Source of the DNA: Sphingobacterium pedocola
GTDB lineage: Bacteria; Bacteroidota; Bacteroidia; Sphingobacteriales; Sphingobacteriaceae
DNA: 64,000 bases
Direction of reading: 5' to 3'
Assembly: GCF_015209965.1 (NCBI RefSeq)
Contig: NZ_MU158689.1
Location: 2,362,248-2,426,247 of the forward strand
The position numbers and the translations under genes were made by a program. Below the pieces are notes generated by a model that worked only from the letters and a program-made list of their open reading frames with translations, was not told the DNA's origin and did no database searches. Shown here piece after piece: positions 35,286-44,302 of this stretch; the first letter of the stretch is position 1, and each line of letters begins with the position of its first letter.

Positions 35286-36059
35286 TTAAACAATAAAATT
35301 ATAATCGTAAAATGGTTTAACACGTTCATCCTCCGTGTCAAAAATCTGTTCAAATGTACCCTGTCGTTCAAATTTCCCCCCTAGCAACATGACCATTCGA
35401 TCTCCGACCATCTTTGCACAAGCCAAATCATGCGTAATAATAATCGAAGAAGTTTTATATCTTTCTTGAACTTCGTTAATCAATGAATTAATATCCAAAC
35501 AGGTGATCGGATCTAATCCGGCAGTAGGCTCATCATACAGCATTATATCGGGACGTAGAATCAAGGTGCGTGCGATACCAATACGTTTACGCTGGCCTCC
35601 TGATAGTTCCGAAGGCATCTGATTGATCGCCTGTGATAATCCGACTCCATCTAACACTTCTTCAACTTCCTTATTAATTTCTGCACGTGTTAAATTACGT
35701 TTATTCCGTACTAATGGGAATTCCAGGTTTTCGCGAACCGTCATACTATCGTATAAAGCACTATTCTGAAACGAAAAACCGATCCGTTGGCGCAGCGCTC
35801 TTAGCTCACGTTCGTCTAATTTATTCACCAACTCACCTAATACCTTAATATCGCCGTGATCAGGCTTTAAAAGTCCTGATATTAATTTAATTAAAACGGA
35901 CTTTCCTGTTCCTGATCTTCCTAAGACAACTAAATTCTCTTTGTTATACAAGTTCAGTTCTACATCACGTAAGATATGTAAATCACCGAAAGATTTACTC
36001 ACCTTATCGACATTAATTACTACATCTTCGTAGTTTATATTTCGAGCTTCCTTTTCCAT
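35286..36059 (-). CDS. ABC transporter ATPase MlaF-like
   Basis: A 257-aa ATPase with Walker A GRSGTGKS, signature LSGGQRKRIGIARTL, and Walker B IMLYDEPTAGLDPIT. The N-terminus (NVDKVSKSFGDLHILRDVELNL) and the family-typical FSFQNSALYDSMTV Q-loop match MlaF. It powers phospholipid movement through MlaE. It lies 3 nt after mlaE and 5 nt before mlaD, so the three are one operon. Confidence 0.95.
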   Translation of the reverse strand: MEKEARNINYEDVVINVDKVSKSFGDLHILRDVELNLYNKENLVVLGRSGTGKSVLIKLISGLLKPDHGDIKVLGELVNKLDERELRALRQRIGFSFQNSALYDSMTVRENLEFPLVRNKRNLTRAEINKEVEEVLDGVGLSQAINQMPSELSGGQRKRIGIARTLILRPDIMLYDEPTAGLDPITCLDINSLINEVQERYKTSSIIITHDLACAKMVGDRMVMLLGGKFERQGTFEQIFDTEDERVKPFYDYNFIV

Positions 36060-36062
36060 GAT

Positions 36063-36818
36063 TTAAAAAAAAGATAAAACTTGTACAATCAATAGTTCTT
36101 CAATAAATACCAAGAACATAGAAGACACTACCGCCGTGTTAGCCGCTTTTCCAACTCCTTCTGTACCTTTAGAAGAATTATATCCAACGTAGCAACTGGA
36201 AAACCCTATGGTAAAGCCAAACACCACCGCGCGTATTACCATCGCAAAAACATCTTTAACGGCTATGGATTCAAACACCTGATTAAAAAAGCTCAACATG
36301 GTAATATCATCTTTGGCCGCTATACTCAAGTACCCTCCCAATAACCCAATACCAGCTACGTAAAAACAAAGAACCGGAATCATCGTTGTAGTTGCTATAA
36401 TCCGACTTACAATTAAAAATTTAGTCGGATTCGTACCGGATACTTCCATCGCATCAATTTGTTCTGTTACATTCATCGAACTCAATTCCGCACCGATTTG
36501 TGATCCAACTTTACCTGAGGCAATCAATGCGGTCACTAACGGCGCCAATGCTCTGACGATAGCAATGGATATTAAAGCCGGAAGCATTGATGTTGCGCCA
36601 AACTCTTCAAGGGAAGGGCGTGATTGTTTCGTGAATACAAAACCAACGATAAAACCCGTCAAGCTAATCAGCGGAAATGATTTCCACCCAATCTCATAAC
36701 ATTGTCTGATAATCTCCTTTAATTCATATGGTGGCGATACCAACTCGCGTAGAAATCGCATAAAAAACCGGTGTATCTTAGCGAATTCAATCAGTAGACT
36801 CTCTATTTTTCTTCTCAT
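36063..36818 (-). CDS. MlaE-type ABC permease
   Basis: A 251-aa integral membrane protein with five to six helices. The conserved MlaE sequences are visible: ALAPLVTALIASGKVGSQIGAELSSM, MNVTEQIDAMEVSG and the FGFTIGFSSCYVGY segment (parts given). It is the channel for phospholipid exchange with the MCE protein. First gene of the operon; a TACATTTG -7 element lies at 36870-36877 on the minus strand. Confidence 0.94.
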   Translation of the reverse strand: MRRKIESLLIEFAKIHRFFMRFLRELVSPPYELKEIIRQCYEIGWKSFPLISLTGFIVGFVFTKQSRPSLEEFGATSMLPALISIAIVRALAPLVTALIASGKVGSQIGAELSSMNVTEQIDAMEVSGTNPTKFLIVSRIIATTTMIPVLCFYVAGIGLLGGYLSIAAKDDITMLSFFNQVFESIAVKDVFAMVIRAVVFGFTIGFSSCYVGYNSSKGTEGVGKAANTAVVSSMFLVFIEELLIVQVLSFF

Positions 36819-36869
36819 TAATTTTCTGAAGTTGGTTCTTTATACTATCGTATTCATTCAAAGTTTGGG

Positions 36870-36877
36870 CAAATGTA
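36870..36877 (-). promoter_or_regulatory. -7 element of the mlaEFD operon
   Basis: TACATTTG on the minus strand, an exact TAnnTTTG match about 50 nt upstream of the mlaE ATG. Confidence 0.5.
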
Positions 36878-37094
36878 CAAACTTTTTATTTTGTTACTGA
36901 AGGTTTGCAAACGATTAAACACCATAAGAATATCAGCAAATGGTAAAATGTTTGGTGTTTTACAAAAAAAAATAAATGCGCTTAAAATTATTTGGTTTCC
37001 TTATACCATGATTAGGCACCTCATTAAACCTTCTCTATCCTTTTGAGGTCATATAAAAAACAGCGATTATCATTCATTTCAAATAAAGGACATT

Positions 37095-38486
37095 ATGAAA
37101 AATCAGATAACACGACGAATTCTAATAATTGCTTTCCTATTAGTAAGTGTCTTCTCCTTTAATAAAATCAAAGCACAAGGATATGGAAATATGTCTTTAG
37201 ATGTGTTTTATAACGAATTGTCACCATATGGATATTGGGAAAATGACCCTTCTTACGGCGACATTTGGTTTCCCGACGCCGGATCGGACTTTCGCCCTTA
37301 TAGCTCCAATGGATATTGGACGATGACCGAATATGGCAACACGTGGGTATCCGACTATCCATGGGGTTGGGCTCCTTTCCATTACGGCAGGTGGGTACAT
37401 ACGAATTACAGAGGTTGGGGCTGGATACCCGGATATGAGTGGGGACCAGCTTGGGTAGATTGGCGTTCGGGAGATGGGTATTATGGATGGGCTCCGATGG
37501 CGCCGAGGGTAGGCTTGACTGTCTCTATAGGCCTTCCTGTGAATCTTTGGTTATTTGCGCCTACGCGTCATATTTACGCGAGAGATATGTATCGTTATTC
37601 CTATGCGGGTCGATCTAACTTTTTTAATCGGACTACAATCATCAACAATACCTATGTAGTCAACAACCATCATTATTATGGTGGCCCCTCACGAAGGGAC
37701 CTTGAGCATAGATTAGGCCGTCGTATTACGGTAAGAAACGTGCGTCATGCGGATCGCCCAGGAGCTTCCCGCGCCAACAGCCGTTCGGTTTCTATCTATA
37801 GACCTGATATGGACAAAAACAGAAATACACGTTCTGTCTCGCGCAATAACAACATATCCAGAGATAACACTCGCCGTACGGAAACTAACACGTCCCGTAG
37901 CAATAACCGAAATACGACCGCAGGACGAGGAGAAAGCTCTAAGAATACCAATCGACAAGTGGCATCCCCCGGACGAAGCAACGGATCGAGAACGACGGGT
38001 ACACGCGAAATGAAAATAGACCGCAACGGGAATGCGACAATTACGAATGGCAACAGCCGTCAGTCAACCAATCGAACTAATCAGTCGACACAAAAGGTCG
38101 ACCGTTCGAACCGTTCTAATGGCAATGCAGCCCGTAATGCAACAACGCAAAGTCGACAAAAAGAAAACAGGTCTGAAAGAGTTGCGGCCAAGCCACAACG
38201 GGAAACTAGGACATCAAGTCGTCCGTCTGCAGAACGAAGCAACAGGCAACAGACTACACCACCAGCTCAGCGTCAGCAACAACAAAGAGAGCAACGGAGC
38301 CAACCACGTACTCAGCAAAGTACCCCACAACGCGTACAACAGGCGAGTGTACGTGAGTCGCGCCCGGCTGCCAGCTCCAGAGTTGAGAGAAGCTCGACGC
38401 CAAGCCGTCAAACATCCAATTCATCTGCCAATCGCCGAAGTAGCAATAGCACCGAGAGAAGTAATGGAAGGGGCGGCAGTCGATAA
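37095..38486 (+). CDS. Secreted DUF6600/YXWGXW-type protein with basic low-complexity tail
   Basis: A 463-aa protein with signal peptide (ILIIAFLLVSVFSFNKIKAQ). Residues about 30-150 are very rich in Trp, Tyr and Gly in repeating units (YGYWENDPSYGDIWFPD, WGWAPFHYGRWV, GWGWIPGYEWGPAWVDW). This matches the DUF6600/YXWGXW family. From about residue 205 the protein becomes an Arg/Asn/Ser/Gln-rich, strongly basic disordered tail of some 255 residues. The role is unknown; a basic tail on an exported protein could contact LPS, peptidoglycan or nucleic acid (inference). It is a single gene with a strong terminator at 38509-38539. Confidence 0.8.
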   Translation: MKNQITRRILIIAFLLVSVFSFNKIKAQGYGNMSLDVFYNELSPYGYWENDPSYGDIWFPDAGSDFRPYSSNGYWTMTEYGNTWVSDYPWGWAPFHYGRWVHTNYRGWGWIPGYEWGPAWVDWRSGDGYYGWAPMAPRVGLTVSIGLPVNLWLFAPTRHIYARDMYRYSYAGRSNFFNRTTIINNTYVVNNHHYYGGPSRRDLEHRLGRRITVRNVRHADRPGASRANSRSVSIYRPDMDKNRNTRSVSRNNNISRDNTRRTETNTSRSNNRNTTAGRGESSKNTNRQVASPGRSNGSRTTGTREMKIDRNGNATITNGNSRQSTNRTNQSTQKVDRSNRSNGNAARNATTQSRQKENRSERVAAKPQRETRTSSRPSAERSNRQQTTPPAQRQQQQREQRSQPRTQQSTPQRVQQASVRESRPAASSRVERSSTPSRQTSNSSANRRSSNSTERSNGRGGSR

Positions 38487-38508
38487 TTAAGATTTAATTG
38501 AAACAAAG

Positions 38509-38539
38509 GCGGGCTAGATATAATCTAGCCCGCTTTTTT
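38509..38539 (+). terminator. Terminator after the YXWGXW-type gene
   Basis: A perfect 11-bp stem GCGGGCTAGAT (38509-38519) / ATCTAGCCCGC (38523-38533) with a 3-nt loop and six T residues. Confidence 0.92.
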
Positions 38540-38561
38540 GTAAATAATCGGTATTATTATC

Positions 38562-38569
38562 TAAGTTTG
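38562..38569 (+). promoter_or_regulatory. -7 element of pncB
   Basis: TAAGTTTG, an exact TAnnTTTG match, 43 nt before the pncB ATG. Confidence 0.5.
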
Positions 38570-38612
38570 TAAGCGACTCAATTCGCGCGTAAAGAAGTAT
38601 AACAAAGCTTAT

Positions 38613-39791
38613 ATGGCAAAACTTATTTCCATCTTAGATAATGACTTTTATAAATTCACGATGCAATATGCGGTCGTGAAATTGTTCCCTAAAGCGAAAG
38701 CAAAATATCAATTCATCAACCGAGGAGAGCACAAATTCCCGGCTGGCTTTGACATACAGCTTCGCAAGGCAATAGACGACATGGCGCTCCTTAAGCTGAC
38801 TCGATCCGAAAAAGAGTTCTTCTCCCAAACCTGTCCGTACATTGATCCTACGTATTTTGATTTTTTACAAGGATATCGATATGATCCGGATGAAGTCGTC
38901 GTCCAACAAAATGGAAACGAGGTCACTGTTAAAATCGAGGGGTACTGGTACAGAACAATTCTCTGGGAGGTTCCCATTCTTTCGTTGATAAGCGAATTAT
39001 ACTATGAGACCACAGGCGCCATACGTGCGTCGGATGAAGAAGTGATACGTATCGTCGAAAATAAAATGAGTAAATACGACAAGCTCGACATCACCATTGC
39101 CGACTTTGGAACTCGCCGCCGCCATTCGTATGACGTTCATGATCTGGTAATCAATACACTAAAAAAACACCAATCTACTACCTTTATCGGAACCAGCAAT
39201 GTCCATCTTGCGATGAAGTACAAAACAAAGCCCATTGGTACGCATGCTCATGAATGGTTTATGTTTCATGCGGCCAAATATGGTTACAAAATGGCAAATC
39301 TATTGGGGTTGGAAAATTGGGCAAATGTATATCGAGGCGATTTAGGGATTGCGCTATCCGACACCTACACTACGGAAGTATTCTTTAAACAATTTGACAA
39401 AAAGCTTACTAAACTTTTTGACGGTGTGCGTCACGACAGCGGAGATGCTATCGTATTCGCTGAAAAAACTATAGATCATTATGTTAGTAAAGGAATAGAC
39501 CCGTTATCCAAAACTATTGTTTTTTCGGATGGACTAGACTATAACAAAGTAGAGAAAATCGTAAAGTATTGTTCCAACAAGATTGGTCACTCATTCGGCA
39601 TTGGAACAGATTTCACCAACGATGTAGGATTAGAACGCATGAACATTGTGTTAAAAATGACGGAGGCGCTCCCCGACGAGGGCGAATGGACTCCGGTCAT
39701 CAAATTATCTGACGAACCTTTCAAGCACACGGGAGACCTCGCCGAAATTGAAATGGCCAAGAAATACCTTCAAATCGACGAACATGCATAG
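38613..39791 (+). CDS. pncB: Nicotinate phosphoribosyltransferase
   Basis: A 392-aa enzyme of the NAD salvage pathway (nicotinate + PRPP to nicotinate mononucleotide). Typical sequences are DNDFYKFTMQYAVVKLFP at the start, the active-site segment FGTRRRHSYDVHDLV, GTSNVHLAMKY, GTHAHEWFM and RHDSGDAIVFAEK. The length matches the E. coli-type enzyme. A methyltransferase gene overlaps its last 8 bp in another frame, suggesting translational coupling. Confidence 0.96.
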   Translation: MAKLISILDNDFYKFTMQYAVVKLFPKAKAKYQFINRGEHKFPAGFDIQLRKAIDDMALLKLTRSEKEFFSQTCPYIDPTYFDFLQGYRYDPDEVVVQQNGNEVTVKIEGYWYRTILWEVPILSLISELYYETTGAIRASDEEVIRIVENKMSKYDKLDITIADFGTRRRHSYDVHDLVINTLKKHQSTTFIGTSNVHLAMKYKTKPIGTHAHEWFMFHAAKYGYKMANLLGLENWANVYRGDLGIALSDTYTTEVFFKQFDKKLTKLFDGVRHDSGDAIVFAEKTIDHYVSKGIDPLSKTIVFSDGLDYNKVEKIVKYCSNKIGHSFGIGTDFTNDVGLERMNIVLKMTEALPDEGEWTPVIKLSDEPFKHTGDLAEIEMAKKYLQIDEHA

Positions 39792-40485
39792 AGACGTATA
39801 CGGAGAAGCCTTATTCGATTTTTACACGAATGGTGCATTGAAAACATCTCTTTTACTACATAGCAGCTACGGTGATATCGAGGAAATGCCCATTGAAGTT
39901 TTTTACCGAGATGAAGATGACCTGCCCGAACTCGAGTTCATCGCCCTATCACTCTGCGATGGTAAGGTATTAGATGTTGGTGCCGGAGTTGGTTCCCATG
40001 CGTTGTTCCTTCAAGAGAAAGGTTTTGACGTTACAGCACTGGAAGTTTCAGCTACTGCATGCAATATCATGTACCAACGCGGTGTACAACATATCCTACA
40101 GGAAGATTTTTTCCGATTAAAAAATCAACAGTTTGATACGCTGCTCTTTTTAATGAACGGGATAGGACTTGCAGGTACCACAGACGGCTTCCGGAATCTG
40201 CTACAACACAGTAAATCATTATTGAGCGAAAAAGGCCAATTGCTGTTTGACAGTTCGGATATATCCTACCTTTATGAAGAGTACCGTATTCAACGACCAA
40301 TCTATTATTTTGGCGAGATAACCTATCAATACGAATACAACGAAAATAAGGGCGAGCCGTTTAAATGGCTATACCTCGATCAAAAGACGCTGATAGACAT
40401 CGCCAGAGCTGAGAACTGGGTTGTTCAGATTCTATTTGAAGATGATAGCGACCAGTATCTTGTGCGGATGGAGCCAAGGAAGTAA
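39784..40485 (+). CDS. Class I SAM-dependent methyltransferase
   Basis: A 233-aa methyltransferase with motif I VLDVGAGVGSHALFL and post-I TALEVS. Residues near FLMNGIGLAGTTDGF correspond to motif IV. ATG at 39784 (MHRDVYGEALFDFY) overlaps the pncB stop by 8 bp and is preferred over a longer frame inside pncB. Substrate unknown. A bidirectional terminator follows at 40489-40519. Confidence 0.87.
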   Translation: MHRDVYGEALFDFYTNGALKTSLLLHSSYGDIEEMPIEVFYRDEDDLPELEFIALSLCDGKVLDVGAGVGSHALFLQEKGFDVTALEVSATACNIMYQRGVQHILQEDFFRLKNQQFDTLLFLMNGIGLAGTTDGFRNLLQHSKSLLSEKGQLLFDSSDISYLYEEYRIQRPIYYFGEITYQYEYNENKGEPFKWLYLDQKTLIDIARAENWVVQILFEDDSDQYLVRMEPRK

Positions 40486-40488
40486 AGG

Positions 40489-40519
40489 ATTAGGGCAACC
40501 CTTTTGGGATTGCCCTAAT
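40489..40519. terminator. Bidirectional terminator between methyltransferase and serS
   Basis: A 10-bp stem ATTAGGGCAA (40489-40498) / TTGCCCTAAT (40510-40519) extended by inner CCC/GGG pairs, with T/A-rich flanks, between convergent genes. Confidence 0.8.
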
Positions 40520-40524
40520 TTATT

Positions 40525-41796
40525 CTAATCAATCCACTCAAAGCCCGTATAAGGCACCAGGGCGGCCGGTATGCGAATCCCCTTACCGGTCTGGTTGTTT
40601 TCAAGTAAAGTTGCTACAATGCGCGGCAAAGCTAATGCCGATCCATTTAGGGTGTGGGCCAATTGCATTTTTCCTTCCGTATTTTTAAAACGCACTTTCA
40701 ATCGGTTAGACTGATAGGTTTCAAAATTAGAAACGGAGGATACTTCTAACCAGCGCTTTTGCGCCGTACTATAGGTTTCCATATCGTAAGTCAAAGCGGA
40801 AGCAAAGCCCATATCCCCCCCACAAAGACGCAACACGCGATACGGCAGTTCCAATTTTTGCAATAAAGATTGCACATATTGGCTCATTTCTTCCAATACG
40901 TCATATGATTTATCTGGATGTACGATCTGTACAACTTCCACCTTATCGAACTGGTGCAAACGGTTCAAACCGCGTACATGGGCACCGTATGAACCTGCTT
41001 CACGACGGAAACAAGGTGTGTATCCACAGTGTTTGATCGGAAAATCCTCTTCCCTAACAATTACATCACGATAGATATTCGTAATAGGCACTTCTGCGGT
41101 AGGAATTAAATACAGATCATCTTGTGTTACATGGTACATCTGGCCTTCTTTATCTGGCAATTGCCCTGTAGCATAGGCGGATGCTTCGTTCACCACAATA
41201 GGAACCTGCACTTCTTTGAAACCTACTTTTTCTGCTTCGTCTAAAAAGAAATTAATTAATCCTCTCTGCAAACGTGCACCCTTTCCTTTATAAACCGGAA
41301 ACCCCGCTCCCGCTACTTTTGTTCCCAATTCAAAATCGATAATATCATATTTTGCTGCCAATTCCCAATGTGGAAGTGCACCTTCTTCTAACTCTGGAAT
41401 CGTACCATACTCAAAAACAGTTTCATTATCTTCTGCCGCTACACCTTTTGGCACCGAAGTATGGGGTAAATTGGGCAAATGAAGTAATTTATCATTTAAT
41501 TCCTTTTCCGTGCTTTCTAAATCGGTCAACAAATTCTTTATTTGCTCTTTATATCCCGACGATTTCGCTTTCACGGCTTCAGCTTCTTCCTTGTTACCTT
41601 GGCGCATTAATTCCCCAATTTGCTTTGCGGAAGAATTGGCCTCTGCTGATAATGCGTCTGATTCGCTTTGAATCTTGCGGCGTTGCTCATCCAATAAGAT
41701 GATTTCGTCGACTAAATTCAAATCCTTGAAATTCTTAACGCTTAATCTTTCGATTACCGTATCCCTGTTCTCACGGATATAATTTAATTGCAACAT
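40525..41796 (-). CDS. serS: Serine--tRNA ligase
   Basis: A 423-aa class II synthetase. The N-terminal coiled-coil arm (residues about 30-100) precedes motif 1 region GFKEVQVPIVVN, motif 2 PCFRREAGSYGAHVRGLNRLHQF (in part) and motif 3 LNGSALALPRIVATLLEN. Length and start MLQLNYIRENRD are standard. A perfect -7 element TATCTTTG (41827 to 41820, minus strand) is 23 nt upstream. Confidence 0.98.
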   Translation of the reverse strand: MLQLNYIRENRDTVIERLSVKNFKDLNLVDEIILLDEQRRKIQSESDALSAEANSSAKQIGELMRQGNKEEAEAVKAKSSGYKEQIKNLLTDLESTEKELNDKLLHLPNLPHTSVPKGVAAEDNETVFEYGTIPELEEGALPHWELAAKYDIIDFELGTKVAGAGFPVYKGKGARLQRGLINFFLDEAEKVGFKEVQVPIVVNEASAYATGQLPDKEGQMYHVTQDDLYLIPTAEVPITNIYRDVIVREEDFPIKHCGYTPCFRREAGSYGAHVRGLNRLHQFDKVEVVQIVHPDKSYDVLEEMSQYVQSLLQKLELPYRVLRLCGGDMGFASALTYDMETYSTAQKRWLEVSSVSNFETYQSNRLKVRFKNTEGKMQLAHTLNGSALALPRIVATLLENNQTGKGIRIPAALVPYTGFEWID

Positions 41797-41819
41797 AAAT
41801 ATTTATTTTTTTATAGGGA

Positions 41820-41827
41820 CAAAGATA
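41820..41827 (-). promoter_or_regulatory. -7 element of serS
   Basis: TATCTTTG on the minus strand, an exact TAnnTTTG match, 23 nt before the serS ATG. Confidence 0.5.
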
Positions 41828-41916
41828 AGAAGACGAAGCGAGAAAGACCGCATCATGTATGTTGATAGTTCAGGAAAAAAATCCACTTGAAACCTAGACT
41901 TTATTTTTTATTATGT

Positions 41917-41924
41917 TATATTTG
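41917..41924 (+). promoter_or_regulatory. -7 element of the sulfatase gene
   Basis: TATATTTG, an exact TAnnTTTG match, 58 nt upstream of the ATG at 41983. Confidence 0.45.
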
Positions 41925-41982
41925 CTTAACGTAACAACTCGTATTAGTACGATACACGAAACGTATTTATCAGTTTTTTTTC

Positions 41983-43446
41983 ATGAACAAATATTTCCCT
42001 CAACAAACCGTCTTTTCAAAGCATTTCCTTGCTTTATTGGTCATTCTTATCTTTTCCTTCACATCTGAGGAAGTGGCGTTTTCACAAACAAAAGGCAAAC
42101 CCAACATTATCCTTATTCTTGCCGATGATTTAGGTTATGGGGACGTGGGCTACAACGGACAAAAGCTGATCCAAACACCATATATTGATCGGTTGGCGGC
42201 AGAGGGCATGCGTTTTGATCAATTCTACGCCGGAACATCCGTCTGCGCGCCTTCAAGATCCGCTTTGATGACGGGACAACATAGTGGTCATACCTACATT
42301 CGGGGAAATTTAGGTGTAAACCCAGAAGGACAATACCCTATTGCCGATTCAGTGTTGACTATTGCGGAGGTGTTGCAGCAAGCAGGATATATAACAGGAG
42401 CGTTTGGAAAGTGGGGACTTGGCCCCGTACTCTCCGAAGGTGACCCAACCAAACAAGGCTTTGATCGCTTCTTCGGTTATAATTGTCAGTCACTAGCACA
42501 CCGTTACTACCCTACGCACTTATGGAAAGATACAACTAAAGTTATCCTAACTGAAAATGGCGATCTTGCGTATCAAGAACAGTATGCTCCAGAGCTGATT
42601 CAACATGAGGCATTGGCATTTATCGAAGAGAACAAAGAAAAGCCGTTTTTTCTTTTTTTGCCACATATCTTACCACATGCTGAACTTCTTGTTCCTGAGG
42701 ACAGTTTATTCTATCAATATAAGGGCAAATTTCCGGAGGAACCTTATCTCGGCGAGGATTACAAAAAGGGAACCAGACCGGCTGGCTATACCTCGCAGCG
42801 CTATCCGCGCGCCACCTTTGCTGCGATGGTTGCTAGATTGGATCTGTACGTTGGACAGGTGTTGAATAAACTACAGTCACTGGGACTGGACGAGAATACG
42901 CTAGTTATTTTCAGTAGCGATAATGGACCACATCGCGAAGGTGGTGCTGATCCGCTTTTTTTCAATAGCAATGGCGGATTGCGCGGATTAAAGCGGGATT
43001 TGTATGAAGGGGGGATTCGCGTTCCATTTGTGGCCCATTGGCCGGGCACGATCCAAGCAAAAAGTAATTCCAATCATTTGGGCGCCTTTTGGGATATCTT
43101 TCCGACTTTTGCCGAAATTGCCGGAGTACGAAACTCAAATGCGGTAGATGGGATTTCTTTGCTAAATACGTTGCTCGGGGAAAAAGAACAGCGCAAACAT
43201 CCATATTTATATTGGGAATTCCACGAGCAGGGCGGTAAACAAGCTATTAGATCCGGAAGATGGAAGGGAATTCGCTTGAATGCGATGACAGAAAGTCCTC
43301 AACAACTTGAACTGTACGATATCACAGAAGATCCTCAAGAAAGACATGATGTAGCCGACAAGCATCCCGAACTTGTAAAGAAAATAGAACGCTGGATGAC
43401 AGAAGCACATCAGGAAAGCGCAATTTTTCCTTTTACTGTAAGGTGA
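41983..43446 (+). CDS. Secreted arylsulfatase (formylglycine type, S1 family)
   Basis: A 487-aa sulfatase with a signal peptide (FLALLVILIFSFTSEEVAFSQ). The metal-binding start is NIILILADDLGYGDVGY. The modification motif C-x-P-S-R is present as CAPSRS with Cys88 to be converted to formylglycine, followed by LMTGQHSGHTYIRGN. Other conserved residues lie in FGKWGLG and SSDNGPHREGGADP. It is the arylsulfatase A-like subgroup that includes many Bacteroidota glycan or aryl sulfatases. No maturase or glycan-degrading gene is adjacent, so the substrate is open. Confidence 0.93.
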   Translation: MNKYFPQQTVFSKHFLALLVILIFSFTSEEVAFSQTKGKPNIILILADDLGYGDVGYNGQKLIQTPYIDRLAAEGMRFDQFYAGTSVCAPSRSALMTGQHSGHTYIRGNLGVNPEGQYPIADSVLTIAEVLQQAGYITGAFGKWGLGPVLSEGDPTKQGFDRFFGYNCQSLAHRYYPTHLWKDTTKVILTENGDLAYQEQYAPELIQHEALAFIEENKEKPFFLFLPHILPHAELLVPEDSLFYQYKGKFPEEPYLGEDYKKGTRPAGYTSQRYPRATFAAMVARLDLYVGQVLNKLQSLGLDENTLVIFSSDNGPHREGGADPLFFNSNGGLRGLKRDLYEGGIRVPFVAHWPGTIQAKSNSNHLGAFWDIFPTFAEIAGVRNSNAVDGISLLNTLLGEKEQRKHPYLYWEFHEQGGKQAIRSGRWKGIRLNAMTESPQQLELYDITEDPQERHDVADKHPELVKKIERWMTEAHQESAIFPFTVR

Positions 43447-43502
43447 GTTGTAATCCCCCTCCTACTTTTCATATACGGCATCGTATAATCACCATGATTT
43501 AG

Positions 43503-43510
43503 TATCTTTG
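43503..43510 (+). promoter_or_regulatory. -7 element directly before rsmI
   Basis: TATCTTTG, an exact TAnnTTTG match, ends 3 nt before the ATG at 43514, predicting a leaderless mRNA. Confidence 0.55.
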
Positions 43511-43513
43511 ATT

Positions 43514-44206
43514 ATGCTATACTTAGTTCCCACCCCAATTGGTAATTTGGAGGATATGACGTTCCGTGCAATTCGTATACTGAAAGAATCCGATCTGATT
43601 CTGGCGGAAGATACTCGCACAAGCGCGCCACTTTTAAAACATTTTGGCATTGATAAAAAAGTATTTGCGCATCATCAGCATAATGAGCATAAAGCTGTGG
43701 GCGAGATCATCCGGTTCTTAAAAGAAGGTCAACAGATCGCCTTGATCTCGGATGCGGGCACACCCGCCATATCAGACCCTGGTTTTTTACTTGTTCGGCA
43801 GGCCATTAAAGAAGGTATTACCGTGCAATGCCTACCCGGGGCAACAGCCTTCGTTCCGGCACTTGTCAACTCGGGCCTGCCCAACGACAAGTTTTGTTTC
43901 GAAGGATTCTTACCTGTTAAAAAAGGCCGACAAACCCGGATGAAACTGCTTTCCACGGAAAAACGGACTATGATATTCTATGAATCACCGCATCGTCTTC
44001 TCAAAACCATTGAAGAATTCATACAGTACTTTGGCGAAGACCGACAGGCTTCCATATCGCGGGAATTGAGCAAACTATACGAAGAAAATGTACGTGGTAC
44101 ACTTGAAGAGTTAAAAAACCATTTTGAAAACAATCCCATAAAAGGCGAATTCGTATTTTGTGTAGCGGGTGGCGAAACAGCGCAAAGAGATAGGAACACG
44201 GAATAA
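43514..44206 (+). CDS. rsmI: 16S rRNA (cytidine-1402-2'-O)-methyltransferase
   Basis: A 230-aa tetrapyrrole-methylase-fold protein. LYLVPTPIGNLEDMTFRAI at the start, LAEDTRTSAPLLKHF, ALISDAGTPAISDPGFLLV and CLPGATAFVPALVNSGL are all RsmI hallmarks. It 2'-O-methylates C1402 of 16S rRNA together with RsmH. I choose ATG 43514 rather than the TTG two codons earlier because homologs begin M-LYLVPTPIGN. The -7 box overlaps the earlier TTG, which supports the choice. Confidence 0.95.
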   Translation: MLYLVPTPIGNLEDMTFRAIRILKESDLILAEDTRTSAPLLKHFGIDKKVFAHHQHNEHKAVGEIIRFLKEGQQIALISDAGTPAISDPGFLLVRQAIKEGITVQCLPGATAFVPALVNSGLPNDKFCFEGFLPVKKGRQTRMKLLSTEKRTMIFYESPHRLLKTIEEFIQYFGEDRQASISRELSKLYEENVRGTLEELKNHFENNPIKGEFVFCVAGGETAQRDRNTE

Positions 44207-44302
44207 AAAATATTTATAGACATCGGTATCTGCAGAAACATGAATATTTCGTAATTATGTTTTAACTTAGTACTAAAGTTGTCCAACAAATGGGAATATA
44301 AA

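Noticed and set aside
38032..38490. 152-codon frame overlapping the basic tail of the YXWGXW-type protein
   Set aside because: Low-complexity shadow of the Arg/Asn/Gln-rich tail, with no independent promoter or domain.
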